This document shows, in pieces, positions 1-6,299 of a stretch of DNA of 6,514 nt. A program made the position numbers and the translations under genes. Location of the stretch: NCBI GenBank assembly GCA_029263435.1, contig JAJCXL010000029.1, positions 1 through 6,514 on the forward strand. Reading direction: 5' to 3'. The DNA is from Acidobacteriota bacterium. Its GTDB lineage: Bacteria; Acidobacteriota; Vicinamibacteria; Marinacidobacterales; SMYC01. A model generated the notes under the pieces. The model saw only the letters and a program-made list of their open reading frames with translations, did no database searches and had not been told where the DNA came from. The number at the start of each line of letters is the position of its first letter. The stretch's first letter is position 1.

Positions 1-219
1 CGAGGATGGTTTCGCTGGGACACGGTGCGAGAGACCATCGACGCTCACGAGACCAGTCGGGAGGACCACACGGACCATCTGTCCGCCCTAATGAATCTCG
101 AGATTTGGAGCCGATTGTTCTTGGATCGACAAACACCTGAGGACGTCGCCTCCGGACTCAGTCAAGGAGACACGAGTGGAAATTCTCTACGTGTGCCATC
201 GCTTACCGTTTCCTCCTAA
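1..219 (+). CDS. Asparagine synthase-type amidotransferase, C-terminal end (partial)
   Basis: This is the last 72 residues of a gene that starts left of the window; the frame is open from base 1 and ends at TAA 217-219. The visible part contains GWFRWDTVRETIDAHETS (residues 2-19) and then DHTDHLSALMNLEIWSRLFL (23-42). This matches the usual C-terminus of glutamine-hydrolysing asparagine synthase family proteins in EPS loci, which end in a 'V..L..EH..G..DHS..LWALL.LE.W.R.FL' pattern. Such proteins use glutamine ammonia to amidate a carboxylate through an acyl-adenylate, and the EPS-locus members form the exosortase A-associated amidotransferase group; their true substrate is unknown. The catalytic glutaminase Cys and the ATP site lie outside the window. 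About 30 residues follow the conserved block, and the last 15 codons are overlapped by the next gene, so the two are probably translationally coupled. The assignment rests only on the tail pattern, so the exact subfamily is uncertain. Confidence 0.78.
   Translation, partial: RGWFRWDTVRETIDAHETSREDHTDHLSALMNLEIWSRLFLDRQTPEDVASGLSQGDTSGNSLRVPSLTVSS
164..170 (+). promoter_or_regulatory. Shine-Dalgarno site setting the GTG start of the glycosyltransferase
   Basis: AAGGAGA lies five bases before the GTG at 176 and inside the end of the upstream amidotransferase gene. It is the best ribosome-binding sequence near this junction. It supports starting the glycosyltransferase at GTG 176, inside the preceding gene. 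The peptide from that start (MEILYVCHRLPFPPKRGGK) also has the expected family N-terminus. Confidence 0.75.
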
Positions 220-1393
220 GCGCGGCGGCAAGATCCGACCCTTCAACATGATCCGCCACTTGAGCGGACGCCATCGAGTGACCGTCGCGTCTCTGGCGCG
301 TTCGGAGAGCGAAGCTTTCGAAGGCAAGGGGCTAGAGGAATATGCCGACGTCTTGGTGGGACACGTATCCGAGCCATGGCAAACGCTGAGAATGGTGGGG
401 AGGCTTCCGACCCGGACGCCGTCTTCGATGGGCTATTTCTACAGCGGAGAGCTGTTCGAGAAAGTGACGCAGGCGGTACGAGAGCGGCGCTTCGATCTCA
501 TCTTCGTGCACTGCTCGTCCGTCGCCCAGTACGTCTCGGACATCGTCGGAATCCCGAAAGTGCTCGACTTCGGAGACATGGACTCCCAGAAATGGCTCGT
601 CTATTCGCAGGTCAAGAAGTGGCCCCTCAGTATGGGATATCTCGTCGAAGGCACGAAGCTCGAGCAAGAGGAGCGACGCCTCGCGCGCCAGTTCGACATG
701 TGCACCTGCACGACAAAAAAAGAGCTGGAGACTCTGAATGCCTACGAGACCGGGGTGAGCTCGGATTGGTTTCCCAACGGCGTCGATGCGGAGTTCTTCA
801 AACCGGACGACGTCCCCTACGATAGCGATCTGATCAGCTTCGTGGGACGGATGGACTATTACCCGAACCAGAAGTGCATGATGGATTTTTGCGGAGAGGT
901 CTTTCCGAAGATCTTGCAGCGCCGCCCGGACACCAAGCTCGTGATCGTCGGCGCCAACCCTTCCAAGGCCATTCGCGAGCTCGGCGCCCACCCGTCGGTG
1001 ACCGTCACCGGTTCCGTTCCCGACGTGCGCCCCTACGTGCGCAAGTCGGCCCTCATGATCGCGCCTCTGACCATCGCTCGCGGCACCCAGAACAAAATCT
1101 TGGAGTCGATGGCAATGGGAGTGCCGACCGTCACCAGTGCCGTCGCCGCCGACGGCGTCGATGCCGTACCCGGAGAGCACTTGCTCGTGGGGAAAGACGT
1201 TTCCGACTATGTCGACAAGATCTCTAGACTTCTGGACCAACCCGAAGAGCGACGTCGATTCTCAGAGAGCGGACGCAAGCGGATGCTATCCAACCACGAC
1301 TGGTCTCATTCCATGACGCGAATGGACGGGATCATCGATCGGGTCCTGGAGAACTTCCACCGGACCACGAACTCGAACCAGCGAGTGAGCTGA
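176..1393 (+). CDS. GT4-family glycosyltransferase, exosortase/PEP-CTERM-associated (stp1-like)
   Basis: A 405-residue cytoplasmic GT-B fold glycosyltransferase, predicted to move a sugar from a nucleotide donor to a lipid-linked EPS intermediate. The N-terminal Rossmann domain opens with ILYVCHRLPFPPKRGGKIR (residues 3-21) and carries DFGDMDSQKW (131-140), close to the 'DF.D.DS.KW' block of the stp1 type (family TIGR03087 from memory). The hinge has NGVDAEFF (201-208). The donor-binding domain has FVGRMDYYPN (222-231), VIVGANPSKAIREL (256-269), VTGSVPDVRPY (277-287) and APLTIARGTQNKILESMAMG (296-315). E310 is the C-terminal Glu of the GT4 E-x7-E motif; the first acidic position is R302, which I recall as normal for this subfamily. 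Length is typical (about 400). The GTG start has a good Shine-Dalgarno sequence, overlaps the amidotransferase by 44 bases, and the gene ends 10 bases before the dehydrogenase, so these genes look like one operon. No signal peptide or membrane segment is evident. Donor and acceptor cannot be read from the sequence. Confidence 0.9.
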   Translation: MEILYVCHRLPFPPKRGGKIRPFNMIRHLSGRHRVTVASLARSESEAFEGKGLEEYADVLVGHVSEPWQTLRMVGRLPTRTPSSMGYFYSGELFEKVTQAVRERRFDLIFVHCSSVAQYVSDIVGIPKVLDFGDMDSQKWLVYSQVKKWPLSMGYLVEGTKLEQEERRLARQFDMCTCTTKKELETLNAYETGVSSDWFPNGVDAEFFKPDDVPYDSDLISFVGRMDYYPNQKCMMDFCGEVFPKILQRRPDTKLVIVGANPSKAIRELGAHPSVTVTGSVPDVRPYVRKSALMIAPLTIARGTQNKILESMAMGVPTVTSAVAADGVDAVPGEHLLVGKDVSDYVDKISRLLDQPEERRRFSESGRKRMLSNHDWSHSMTRMDGIIDRVLENFHRTTNSNQRVS

Positions 1394-1403
1394 AAGGAGC
1401 ACA

Positions 1404-2720
1404 ATGAAGGTCAGTATTTTCGGTTTGGGCTATGTCGGTGCCGTTTCGACCGCATGTCTCGCGAATGACGGTCATGACGTCATCGGCGTCGATGTCGACC
1501 CGAGCAAGCTCGAAATGTTTCGCGCGGGTACGTCTCCCATCGTGGAAGAGGGCATGCCGGAGCTCGTCCGCAAGGTCGTCGAGTCCGGGAAGGTAACCGC
1601 CACCAACGACGTCTCGCAGGCCGTCGCGGATTCGCGCCTCTCCTTCATTTGCGTCGGGACACCGTCGAGGTCGAACGGAAGCCAGGATCTGAGCGCCATC
1701 GAGCGCGTGTGCGAACAAATCGGTGAAGCGATCAAGAGCAAATCGGATCCTCACGTCGTGGTGGTTCGCTCGACCGTCTCCCCCGGCACGGTGGAAGACG
1801 TGTTGTGCCCCTTGTTGGAAAAATTCTCAGGCAAGAAGAACGGCGAAGGTTTCGATGTTTGCTTCATGCCGGAGTTTCTCCGGGAAGGCACCTCCATCCG
1901 CGACTTCTACGATCCTCCATACACCGTGATTGGCTCGACATCCGAACGGGCCACGGCGGTCGTGAAAGAGCTATTGGCCAAGATCGACTCTCCGTTTCAC
2001 ATCACCAACATCCGCACTGCGGAGATGCTGAAATACAGCGCGAACGTCTTTCACGCGACCAAGATCACTTTCGCCAACGAGATGGGTCGATTGTGCAAGG
2101 CCTACGGCGTCGACAGCCATGAGGTCATGGAGCTGTTTTGCCAAGACACGGCGCTCAACATATCCACCGCCTATCTCAAGCCCGGGTTCGCTTACGGCGG
2201 GTCCTGTCTCCCCAAAGATCTGCGGGCGTTGTTGCACATGGCGAAGACCCGCGACGTCGAGCTTCCCATGCTCGCCTCGGTCGCCGCCAGCAACACGACC
2301 CACATCCAAACCGCCATGGACGCGGTCGTCGGGAACGGAAGGCGCAACGTCGGCATGATCGGGCTCAGCTTCAAGAGTGGTACCGATGACTTGCGTGAAA
2401 GCCCGTTGGTGAGCCTCGCGGAGCACTTCATCGGCAAAGGGCTCACCCTTTCGATCTATGACCAGGAGGTCAACCTCGCTCGGTTGATGGGATCGAACAA
2501 AAAGTTCATCGAGACGAGCATTCCGCATATCGCTGAGCTCATGACCTCCGATTGTCGGGAGCTCATCAAGAACGCCGAGATCTTGGTCGTCGGGATCAAA
2601 GACAAAGACGTCATCGAGATGCTGCACGAAGAAACGCAGTCCGATCAGGTCATCCTCGATCTCGTCAACATTCCCGATCGGCACAAGCTCGCGGGCCAAT
2701 ACAGTGGCGTATGCTGGTAG
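1404..2720 (+). CDS. algD: GDP-mannose 6-dehydrogenase-like nucleotide sugar dehydrogenase (AlgD type)
   Basis: A 438-residue NAD-dependent enzyme making two successive oxidations at C6 of a nucleotide sugar to give a uronic acid donor, most likely GDP-mannose to GDP-mannuronate. The N-terminal NAD domain begins MKVSIFGLGYVGAV, with the GxGYVG loop at 7-12, and has FICVGTPS (81-88). The substrate region has MPEFLREGTS (155-164; E157), AEMLKYSANVFHATK (206-220; K210, N214) and FAYGGSCLPKD (262-272), which carries the catalytic thiolate C268. These fall at the same numbers as in Pseudomonas AlgD as I remember it (436 residues). The C-terminal domain has LSFKSGTDDLRESPL (321-335). AlgD is favoured over UDP-glucose dehydrogenase because of SGKK (142-145), the CQD..LN block (246-252) and the C-terminal GVCW, which mirrors GICW of AlgD. 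Start ATG 1404 follows AAAGGAG closely. It is 10 bases after the glycosyltransferase, so co-transcribed. UDP-glucose or another NDP-hexose remains a possible substrate. Confidence 0.85.
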   Translation: MKVSIFGLGYVGAVSTACLANDGHDVIGVDVDPSKLEMFRAGTSPIVEEGMPELVRKVVESGKVTATNDVSQAVADSRLSFICVGTPSRSNGSQDLSAIERVCEQIGEAIKSKSDPHVVVVRSTVSPGTVEDVLCPLLEKFSGKKNGEGFDVCFMPEFLREGTSIRDFYDPPYTVIGSTSERATAVVKELLAKIDSPFHITNIRTAEMLKYSANVFHATKITFANEMGRLCKAYGVDSHEVMELFCQDTALNISTAYLKPGFAYGGSCLPKDLRALLHMAKTRDVELPMLASVAASNTTHIQTAMDAVVGNGRRNVGMIGLSFKSGTDDLRESPLVSLAEHFIGKGLTLSIYDQEVNLARLMGSNKKFIETSIPHIAELMTSDCRELIKNAEILVVGIKDKDVIEMLHEETQSDQVILDLVNIPDRHKLAGQYSGVCW

Positions 2721-2768
2721 CGTGAGACAGCGATTCGAGCTTCCGACAAGAGTCCAGCGACACAGGCG

Positions 2769-3455
2769 ATGAACGACACCCTGAAAGCGCTCAGCAGCAA
2801 ACTGCCGGCAAAAGTCCAGCAAGAGCTCAAGAGGCGTCACTTCGCCCGGCAGATCCGCAAAGGGACCTTCGCCACCGACGAGGCGGAGTTCGCGATGCTG
2901 CCAAAGTGGGTGACAGCGGGAGACTGGGTGCTCGACATCGGGGCAAATATCGGCCACTACACGCGCAAGCTCTCGGACCTCGTCGGCGCCTCCGGACGGG
3001 TTCTCTCATTCGAGCCGGTGCCGGAGACGTTCGAGCTGTTGACCGCGAATGTCGCTTTGTTCCCGCTCAGGAACGTGACTCTCGTGAACATGGCGGCGTC
3101 GAGAACGACACAGCTGCTCGGAATGAGCGTTCCGAAGTTCGAGACCGGACTCGACAACTACTACATGGCTCACCTCACCGAGGACGGCGGCGGTACCTTT
3201 CAAGTCCTCTGCGCACCTATCGACAACCTCGGCCTGCCACCGATCCGGCTAGTCAAGATCGACGCGGAGGGCCACGAGTACGAAGTACTCAACGGCATGA
3301 CGCAGATCTTGGAAAGAGACCACCCAGTGCTCATCGTGGAAGACAGTGGAAAAGATACACCGGCGCTGCTCGCATCATTCGGCTACCACTCGAGCCAAGA
3401 GCCGGGCTCGTCGAACACCATCTTCGAGCACCCCGGCAGCTCAGGGCACCACTAA
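2769..3455 (+). CDS. FkbM family SAM-dependent methyltransferase
   Basis: A 228-residue class I methyltransferase of the FkbM type (Methyltransf_21), predicted to O-methylate a sugar or other hydroxyl with S-adenosylmethionine in the cytoplasm. The SAM-binding motif I is VLDIGANIGHYT (residues 54-65). Motif II carries the acidic residue in VLSFEPVPETFELL (78-91), and motif III is near VTLVNMAAS (103-111). The family hallmark KIDAEGHEYEVLNGM is at 163-177, followed by HPVLIVE (185-191). About 45 N-terminal residues (basic, helical) precede the domain, and the length is normal. It follows the dehydrogenase after 48 bases and is probably the last gene of the plus-strand operon. The ATG 2769 has almost no Shine-Dalgarno sequence (only AGG at 2764-2766), but no in-frame ATG, GTG or TTG lies between the dehydrogenase stop and this ATG. 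It ends 15 bases from the stop of the convergent acyltransferase gene. The family call is firm; the acceptor is unknown. Confidence 0.88.
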   Translation: MNDTLKALSSKLPAKVQQELKRRHFARQIRKGTFATDEAEFAMLPKWVTAGDWVLDIGANIGHYTRKLSDLVGASGRVLSFEPVPETFELLTANVALFPLRNVTLVNMAASRTTQLLGMSVPKFETGLDNYYMAHLTEDGGGTFQVLCAPIDNLGLPPIRLVKIDAEGHEYEVLNGMTQILERDHPVLIVEDSGKDTPALLASFGYHSSQEPGSSNTIFEHPGSSGHH

Positions 3456-3470
3456 GGCCGGGATCAGAAG

Positions 3471-5186
3471 CTATCCACCGGTGACGGTGACGCGGGTGAA
3501 CCTCGTCGTTCGGACGATGCTTTCGATATACCGGAATCCGAGCTTCTCGATGACGTGACGCGACGGCCCATTGTCCGCGAGCACGGAGATGTAGACCCAT
3601 GTCGGCGGCGACTCTCTGGTGGCCACGTCGTGGAGCATTTGCGTGAGTGTCTTCTGATAGAACTTGCGCCCTCGACTCAGCGGATGAGTGAAGAAGTCAT
3701 ACAAGACCGCGCCTGGCTCAGGGTATTCGTAGCGTGAGCCCACCTCAGTGAAGAATGACGCGCTTCGCTCCGAGCTCAGCCACCCGTAGTGAACCAGCGT
3801 GTCCTCGTCGCAGACGCTGTACACGATGCCACCGTGACTCAATCTCTGTGCCGCGTCGGCCAGAAAATCCATCCTCGTCGACCACGCCACACTCGCGTCG
3901 TATCGGGTGATGTGAGACAACTCGTTGATGCTCCCGACTTGCTCCGGGGACGCCTCTGCGACTTCCGCGACCGGAAACCGGTAGATCCGATACTCGATAC
4001 GGTCCCAAACGGAGCGCTTCACTTTACTCGCGAGCTTCGAGGGGGTCGCGCGTCGTGCCATCGCCACCCCTTCTCGCAGTTGATCCGGGGTCAGACCGAA
4101 CAATCCGAGAGCCTTCTTCAATGTGTCGAGGCGGCGTTGTGCGCGCTCGATCCGGCTTAGCTCGTTCGGGTCGCACCAATAGGTGAGCTCGTAGACCTCT
4201 TGAAACTCCGTCGCGAATCGATCTTTCCATGCGTCACCACCGGGCGTCAGATCGAGATGGGTGATGCCTTCCTCGGCGAGCTCCTCCGCGAAAAGATAAA
4301 TGTGCAGCTTGGAAGCCGAGTGATCGGAGACTCTCGGATCATGAGCCACAATCGCGTTCGCGAGCGCTCCTCGGATCCTCACGCCGAAGAAAGCTGCGAT
4401 CGGCACGTCATCCAAAGTCAGCAGGCTTACCGCGACGTCGTCCGGATGTTCCAAGAGCCATCGTCGATGGAACTCACGCTTATGTCCGTCCTCCAAGAAA
4501 GGACAGGTATCGTTCTGAGCGCCTTGACGCAAATCGTAAGCGGCAAAGGCTCGATCCATGTAACGATCGAAGTCGTCAGCATCGACGACTCGCTTCAGCT
4601 CCAGATCGCCCAATCGCTTGAGCCTATTCAGCTTGGACCGATTGCTCTTCTTCTTGAGGGTCGCTTTGATGGCGTCGATGTCCATCGCGAGCAACGGTCG
4701 GCGGTGAACGCGCAGCCGAGCGTTCGCGCGGCCTCTCGCGAAGGCCTGCAACGCATCCGCCTCGTGGCCCGGCAGTACGTATTTCATTCGGACCGTCGCC
4801 CGTGGATAGGTCTCGCTCAGCAACTCGACGGCAAGAGAAAAAAACTCGCTCGAGCTCTCGGCCCCGCAGAGCCATCCTTGATACTCAGCTTGATAGCTGC
4901 CGATGCCCGTAATCTCAAGCCCCTGGCGAGCCAGCGGCCAAACGGCCAAGAGATCTCCCGCGCCGTCTCTCGCAACCACCACGACGATGTCATATTCATC
5001 CTGGTAGCACTCGGTCCACACTCGAAAGAAACCTGGAGAGAGGTAGGGGAGCGCACCTTCAGCTTGATCGTAGAGCGCCTGCCATCCGGCCACGATGTCT
5101 CGCAACGCGATGTCGGACTCCCCGGTGATCGTGATCAGTTCGACGTTCAGCCTCGTCTCCCCTTTCCTTCTCGCCCGTGGAATCAC
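3471..5186 (-). CDS. Two-domain acyltransferase: CelD/BioF2-like N-terminal half plus C-terminal GNAT domain
   Basis: A 571-residue soluble protein with two acyltransferase-like halves. Residues 14-345 resemble the CelD/BioF2-like acetyltransferase family (Acetyltransf_6, related in fold to FemAB): WQALYDQAEGALPYLSPGFF (35-54), the basic block KSNRSKLNRLKRLGDLEL (180-197), and the closing motif LDLTPGGDAWKDRFA (311-325), like the 'DF..G...YK' end block of that family. A basic linker with possible helices follows (345-400). The C-terminal half (about 405-565) looks like a GNAT domain, ending in VLADNGPSRHVIEKLGFRYI (535-554), the typical N-x-x-S-x-x-x-I-E-K-L-G-F acetyl-CoA motif. Such proteins in EPS loci are taken to acylate sugars or peptides; donor and acceptor cannot be read here. 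The stop TAG is at 3471-3473. GTG 5186 is the only conventional start before the domain (in-frame stop at 5193-5195) but lacks a Shine-Dalgarno sequence; CTG 5150 is an alternative start. The gene is convergent with the FkbM gene and divergent from the deacetylase. Confidence 0.83.
   Translation of the reverse strand: MIPRARRKGETRLNVELITITGESDIALRDIVAGWQALYDQAEGALPYLSPGFFRVWTECYQDEYDIVVVVARDGAGDLLAVWPLARQGLEITGIGSYQAEYQGWLCGAESSSEFFSLAVELLSETYPRATVRMKYVLPGHEADALQAFARGRANARLRVHRRPLLAMDIDAIKATLKKKSNRSKLNRLKRLGDLELKRVVDADDFDRYMDRAFAAYDLRQGAQNDTCPFLEDGHKREFHRRWLLEHPDDVAVSLLTLDDVPIAAFFGVRIRGALANAIVAHDPRVSDHSASKLHIYLFAEELAEEGITHLDLTPGGDAWKDRFATEFQEVYELTYWCDPNELSRIERAQRRLDTLKKALGLFGLTPDQLREGVAMARRATPSKLASKVKRSVWDRIEYRIYRFPVAEVAEASPEQVGSINELSHITRYDASVAWSTRMDFLADAAQRLSHGGIVYSVCDEDTLVHYGWLSSERSASFFTEVGSRYEYPEPGAVLYDFFTHPLSRGRKFYQKTLTQMLHDVATRESPPTWVYISVLADNGPSRHVIEKLGFRYIESIVRTTRFTRVTVTGG
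5157..5165 (-). promoter_or_regulatory. Purine-rich Shine-Dalgarno-like site before a possible CTG start
   Basis: On the minus strand, AAAGGGGAG is followed by six bases and then CTG (5150-5148), in frame with the acyltransferase. Translation from it would give MNVELITITGESD, where the recognisable N-terminal domain begins. The longer form from GTG 5186 puts this purine tract inside the coding region as the basic stretch RRKGETR and has no ribosome-binding site of its own. CTG starts are rare, so this remains a candidate. Confidence 0.35.
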
Positions 5187-5250
5187 GTTACACTAAATCC
5201 ATGCGATCGAGCGGCTCGTCCTGGTGCGGATGCGAAGTGTTGCGCCGGCG
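5187..5250. promoter_or_regulatory. Short divergent intergenic region between acyltransferase and deacetylase genes
   Basis: At most 64 bases separate the two divergent genes (37 if the deacetylase starts at GTG 5224). Promoters for both would have to sit here or reach into the 5' ends of the genes. A plus-strand TACACTAAAT (5189-5198) is the most AT-rich patch and weakly resembles a -10 box, but no matching -35 box is seen at the right spacing. A small inverted repeat, CGTG-GAAT-CACG (5176-5187), covers the acyltransferase GTG. No operator of a known family is recognised. The regulatory role is inferred from gene orientation alone. Confidence 0.3.
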
Positions 5251-6276
5251 ATGAAGCGTACTCTCTTGTCCCTTTGCCGAGCGTTGGGAGTGTTTCGTCT
5301 CTGTCGAGCACTCACCAAGCATCGGCTGCGTATCCTCTGCTATCACGGCTTCTCCCTCGACGACGAACACCTCTTCAAGCCCAAGCTCTTCATGCAGCCG
5401 TCCACCTTCAGGGCCCGATTGGACTTTCTCGAGCGTCATCATTACCGGATCGTCAGCCTCGACGAAGGTCTCGACGCGCTCGAGAGCGGACGACTCGATG
5501 AAAGCGTCGTGCTCACTCTCGATGACGGCTGGGTCGGGGTCGCCGAGCACGGAGCGCCCGAGCTAAGTCGTCGCGGCATTCCCTCGACGCTGTATTTGAC
5601 GAGCTATTACGCCAAGCACCAAAACCCGGTGTTTCGCGTCGCGATGCAATATGCCTTCTGGAAGACGACGAAGACCGTCGGAGACTTCTCCGGCCTTTGT
5701 GACGGAGTCGGATCCAGCGAATCGCTGAGCGGCGCCAATACGGAAAGAGTGCTGTGGAAGCTGATCGACCACGGAGAGGACGTCCTGGACGAAGCAGGTA
5801 GAAACGAGCTGCTCGCAGCCGTCTCGGCGCGTCTCGAGGTCGATCCTCGACGTTTCACTCACAAACGCATGTTCGGTCTCGTGTCTACCGAGCAAGCCGC
5901 GGCACTGATGCGAGAGGGGATGGACATTCAGCTTCACACCCATCGGCACCGCTCCCCCGAGGATCCCACGGAAATGGACGATGAGATCACCCGGAACCGA
6001 GAGATCGTTTCAGAGGTCACTGGCGATGCCCGTCAACACTTCTGTTACCCCAGTGGTGAGTGGCGCTACGCTCAGCTCGCGCAATTGGCAGCCCTCGATA
6101 TCCGCTCCGCGACGACTTGCGATCCTGGGTCGAATCCAATCGGATCGAACCCTTTGGCGTTGAAACGGTTTCTGGATAGCGAAACATTCAGCGAGCTCGA
6201 GTTCGAAGCGGAGATCAGTGGCTTCAAAGACGTCCTGCGGGAGATGAAATCCCGCATTCGCGGGTCCGCATCATGA
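5251..6276 (+). CDS. Polysaccharide deacetylase family protein (NodB/CE4 homology)
   Basis: A 341-residue protein (from ATG 5251) of the metal-dependent carbohydrate esterase 4 family, which removes N- or O-acetyl groups from polysaccharides. It shows the family entry LRILCYHGF (residues 26-34), then FRARLDFLERHHYRIVSLDE (53-72). Motif 1 is VVLTLDDGW (86-94), with D91 as likely base and D92 as metal ligand. Motif 2 is HTHRH (229-233), fitting H-[ST]-x-x-H with H229 and H233 as metal ligands. Motif 3 is FCYPSGEW (264-271). The all-important Asp and two His are present, so it is probably active. About 137 residues separate D92 from H229, far more than in a minimal NodB domain; the extra part (about 120-215) looks helical. 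No clear signal peptide or lipobox is seen, and the basic start with moderately hydrophobic residues could be amphipathic. GTG 5224 and ATG 5230 are alternative in-frame starts; none has a good ribosome-binding site, and 5251 gives the usual N-terminus. It is divergent from the acyltransferase and converges on the decarboxylase. Confidence 0.85.
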   Translation: MKRTLLSLCRALGVFRLCRALTKHRLRILCYHGFSLDDEHLFKPKLFMQPSTFRARLDFLERHHYRIVSLDEGLDALESGRLDESVVLTLDDGWVGVAEHGAPELSRRGIPSTLYLTSYYAKHQNPVFRVAMQYAFWKTTKTVGDFSGLCDGVGSSESLSGANTERVLWKLIDHGEDVLDEAGRNELLAAVSARLEVDPRRFTHKRMFGLVSTEQAAALMREGMDIQLHTHRHRSPEDPTEMDDEITRNREIVSEVTGDARQHFCYPSGEWRYAQLAQLAALDIRSATTCDPGSNPIGSNPLALKRFLDSETFSELEFEAEISGFKDVLREMKSRIRGSAS

Positions 6277-6285
6277 CCGCGGATC
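6263..6285. other. Inverted repeat at the deacetylase stop codon, possible weak terminator
   Basis: GGTCCGC (6263-6269) pairs with GCGGATC (6279-6285): seven pairs including one G-U, with a nine-base loop that contains the TGA stop. It lies at the end of the deacetylase gene, beside the 23-base gap to the convergent decarboxylase. There is no run of T after it on either strand, so a classical intrinsic terminator is doubtful, and such a hairpin can occur by chance in GC-rich DNA. Confidence 0.2.
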
Positions 6286-6299
6286 TCCTTCGCCTCGAC

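Noticed and set aside
332..1240. 302-codon open frame antisense to the glycosyltransferase
   Set aside because: The product is rich in His, Arg, Asp and Gly with no domain pattern, while the plus strand encodes all the GT4 motifs.
1971..2957. 328-codon open frame antisense to the dehydrogenase and methyltransferase
   Set aside because: It covers the 3' half of a well-supported AlgD-like gene and the start of the FkbM gene, and its product resembles no family I know.
3457..3484. Possible terminator hairpin between the convergent FkbM and acyltransferase genes, plus the palindrome CACCGGTG (3476-3483)
   Set aside because: The best stem (CCGG...GAT with ATC..CCGG) is broken by a two-base bulge and has no T run, and the palindrome has no loop. 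Both fall in or beside coding sequence and are plausible by chance.
4838..4844. Seven-A run (T7 on the coding strand) in the acyltransferase gene
   Set aside because: It encodes Phe-Phe in EFFSLA with no disruption of the frame, and the register is not a standard slippery heptamer.
5189..5198. TACACTAAAT as a sigma-70 -10 box for the deacetylase
   Set aside because: Only four of six bases match and no TTGACA-like box lies 16-18 bases upstream, so it is mentioned only within the intergenic entry and not called a promoter.
4200..5501. 433-codon open frame on the plus strand, antisense to the acyltransferase and running into the deacetylase
   Set aside because: The minus-strand frame has clear CelD and GNAT motifs, and the deacetylase frame has CE4 motifs. 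The plus-strand product shows no recognisable domain and is rich in Arg, Ser and Pro, as expected for a shadow frame in GC-rich DNA.
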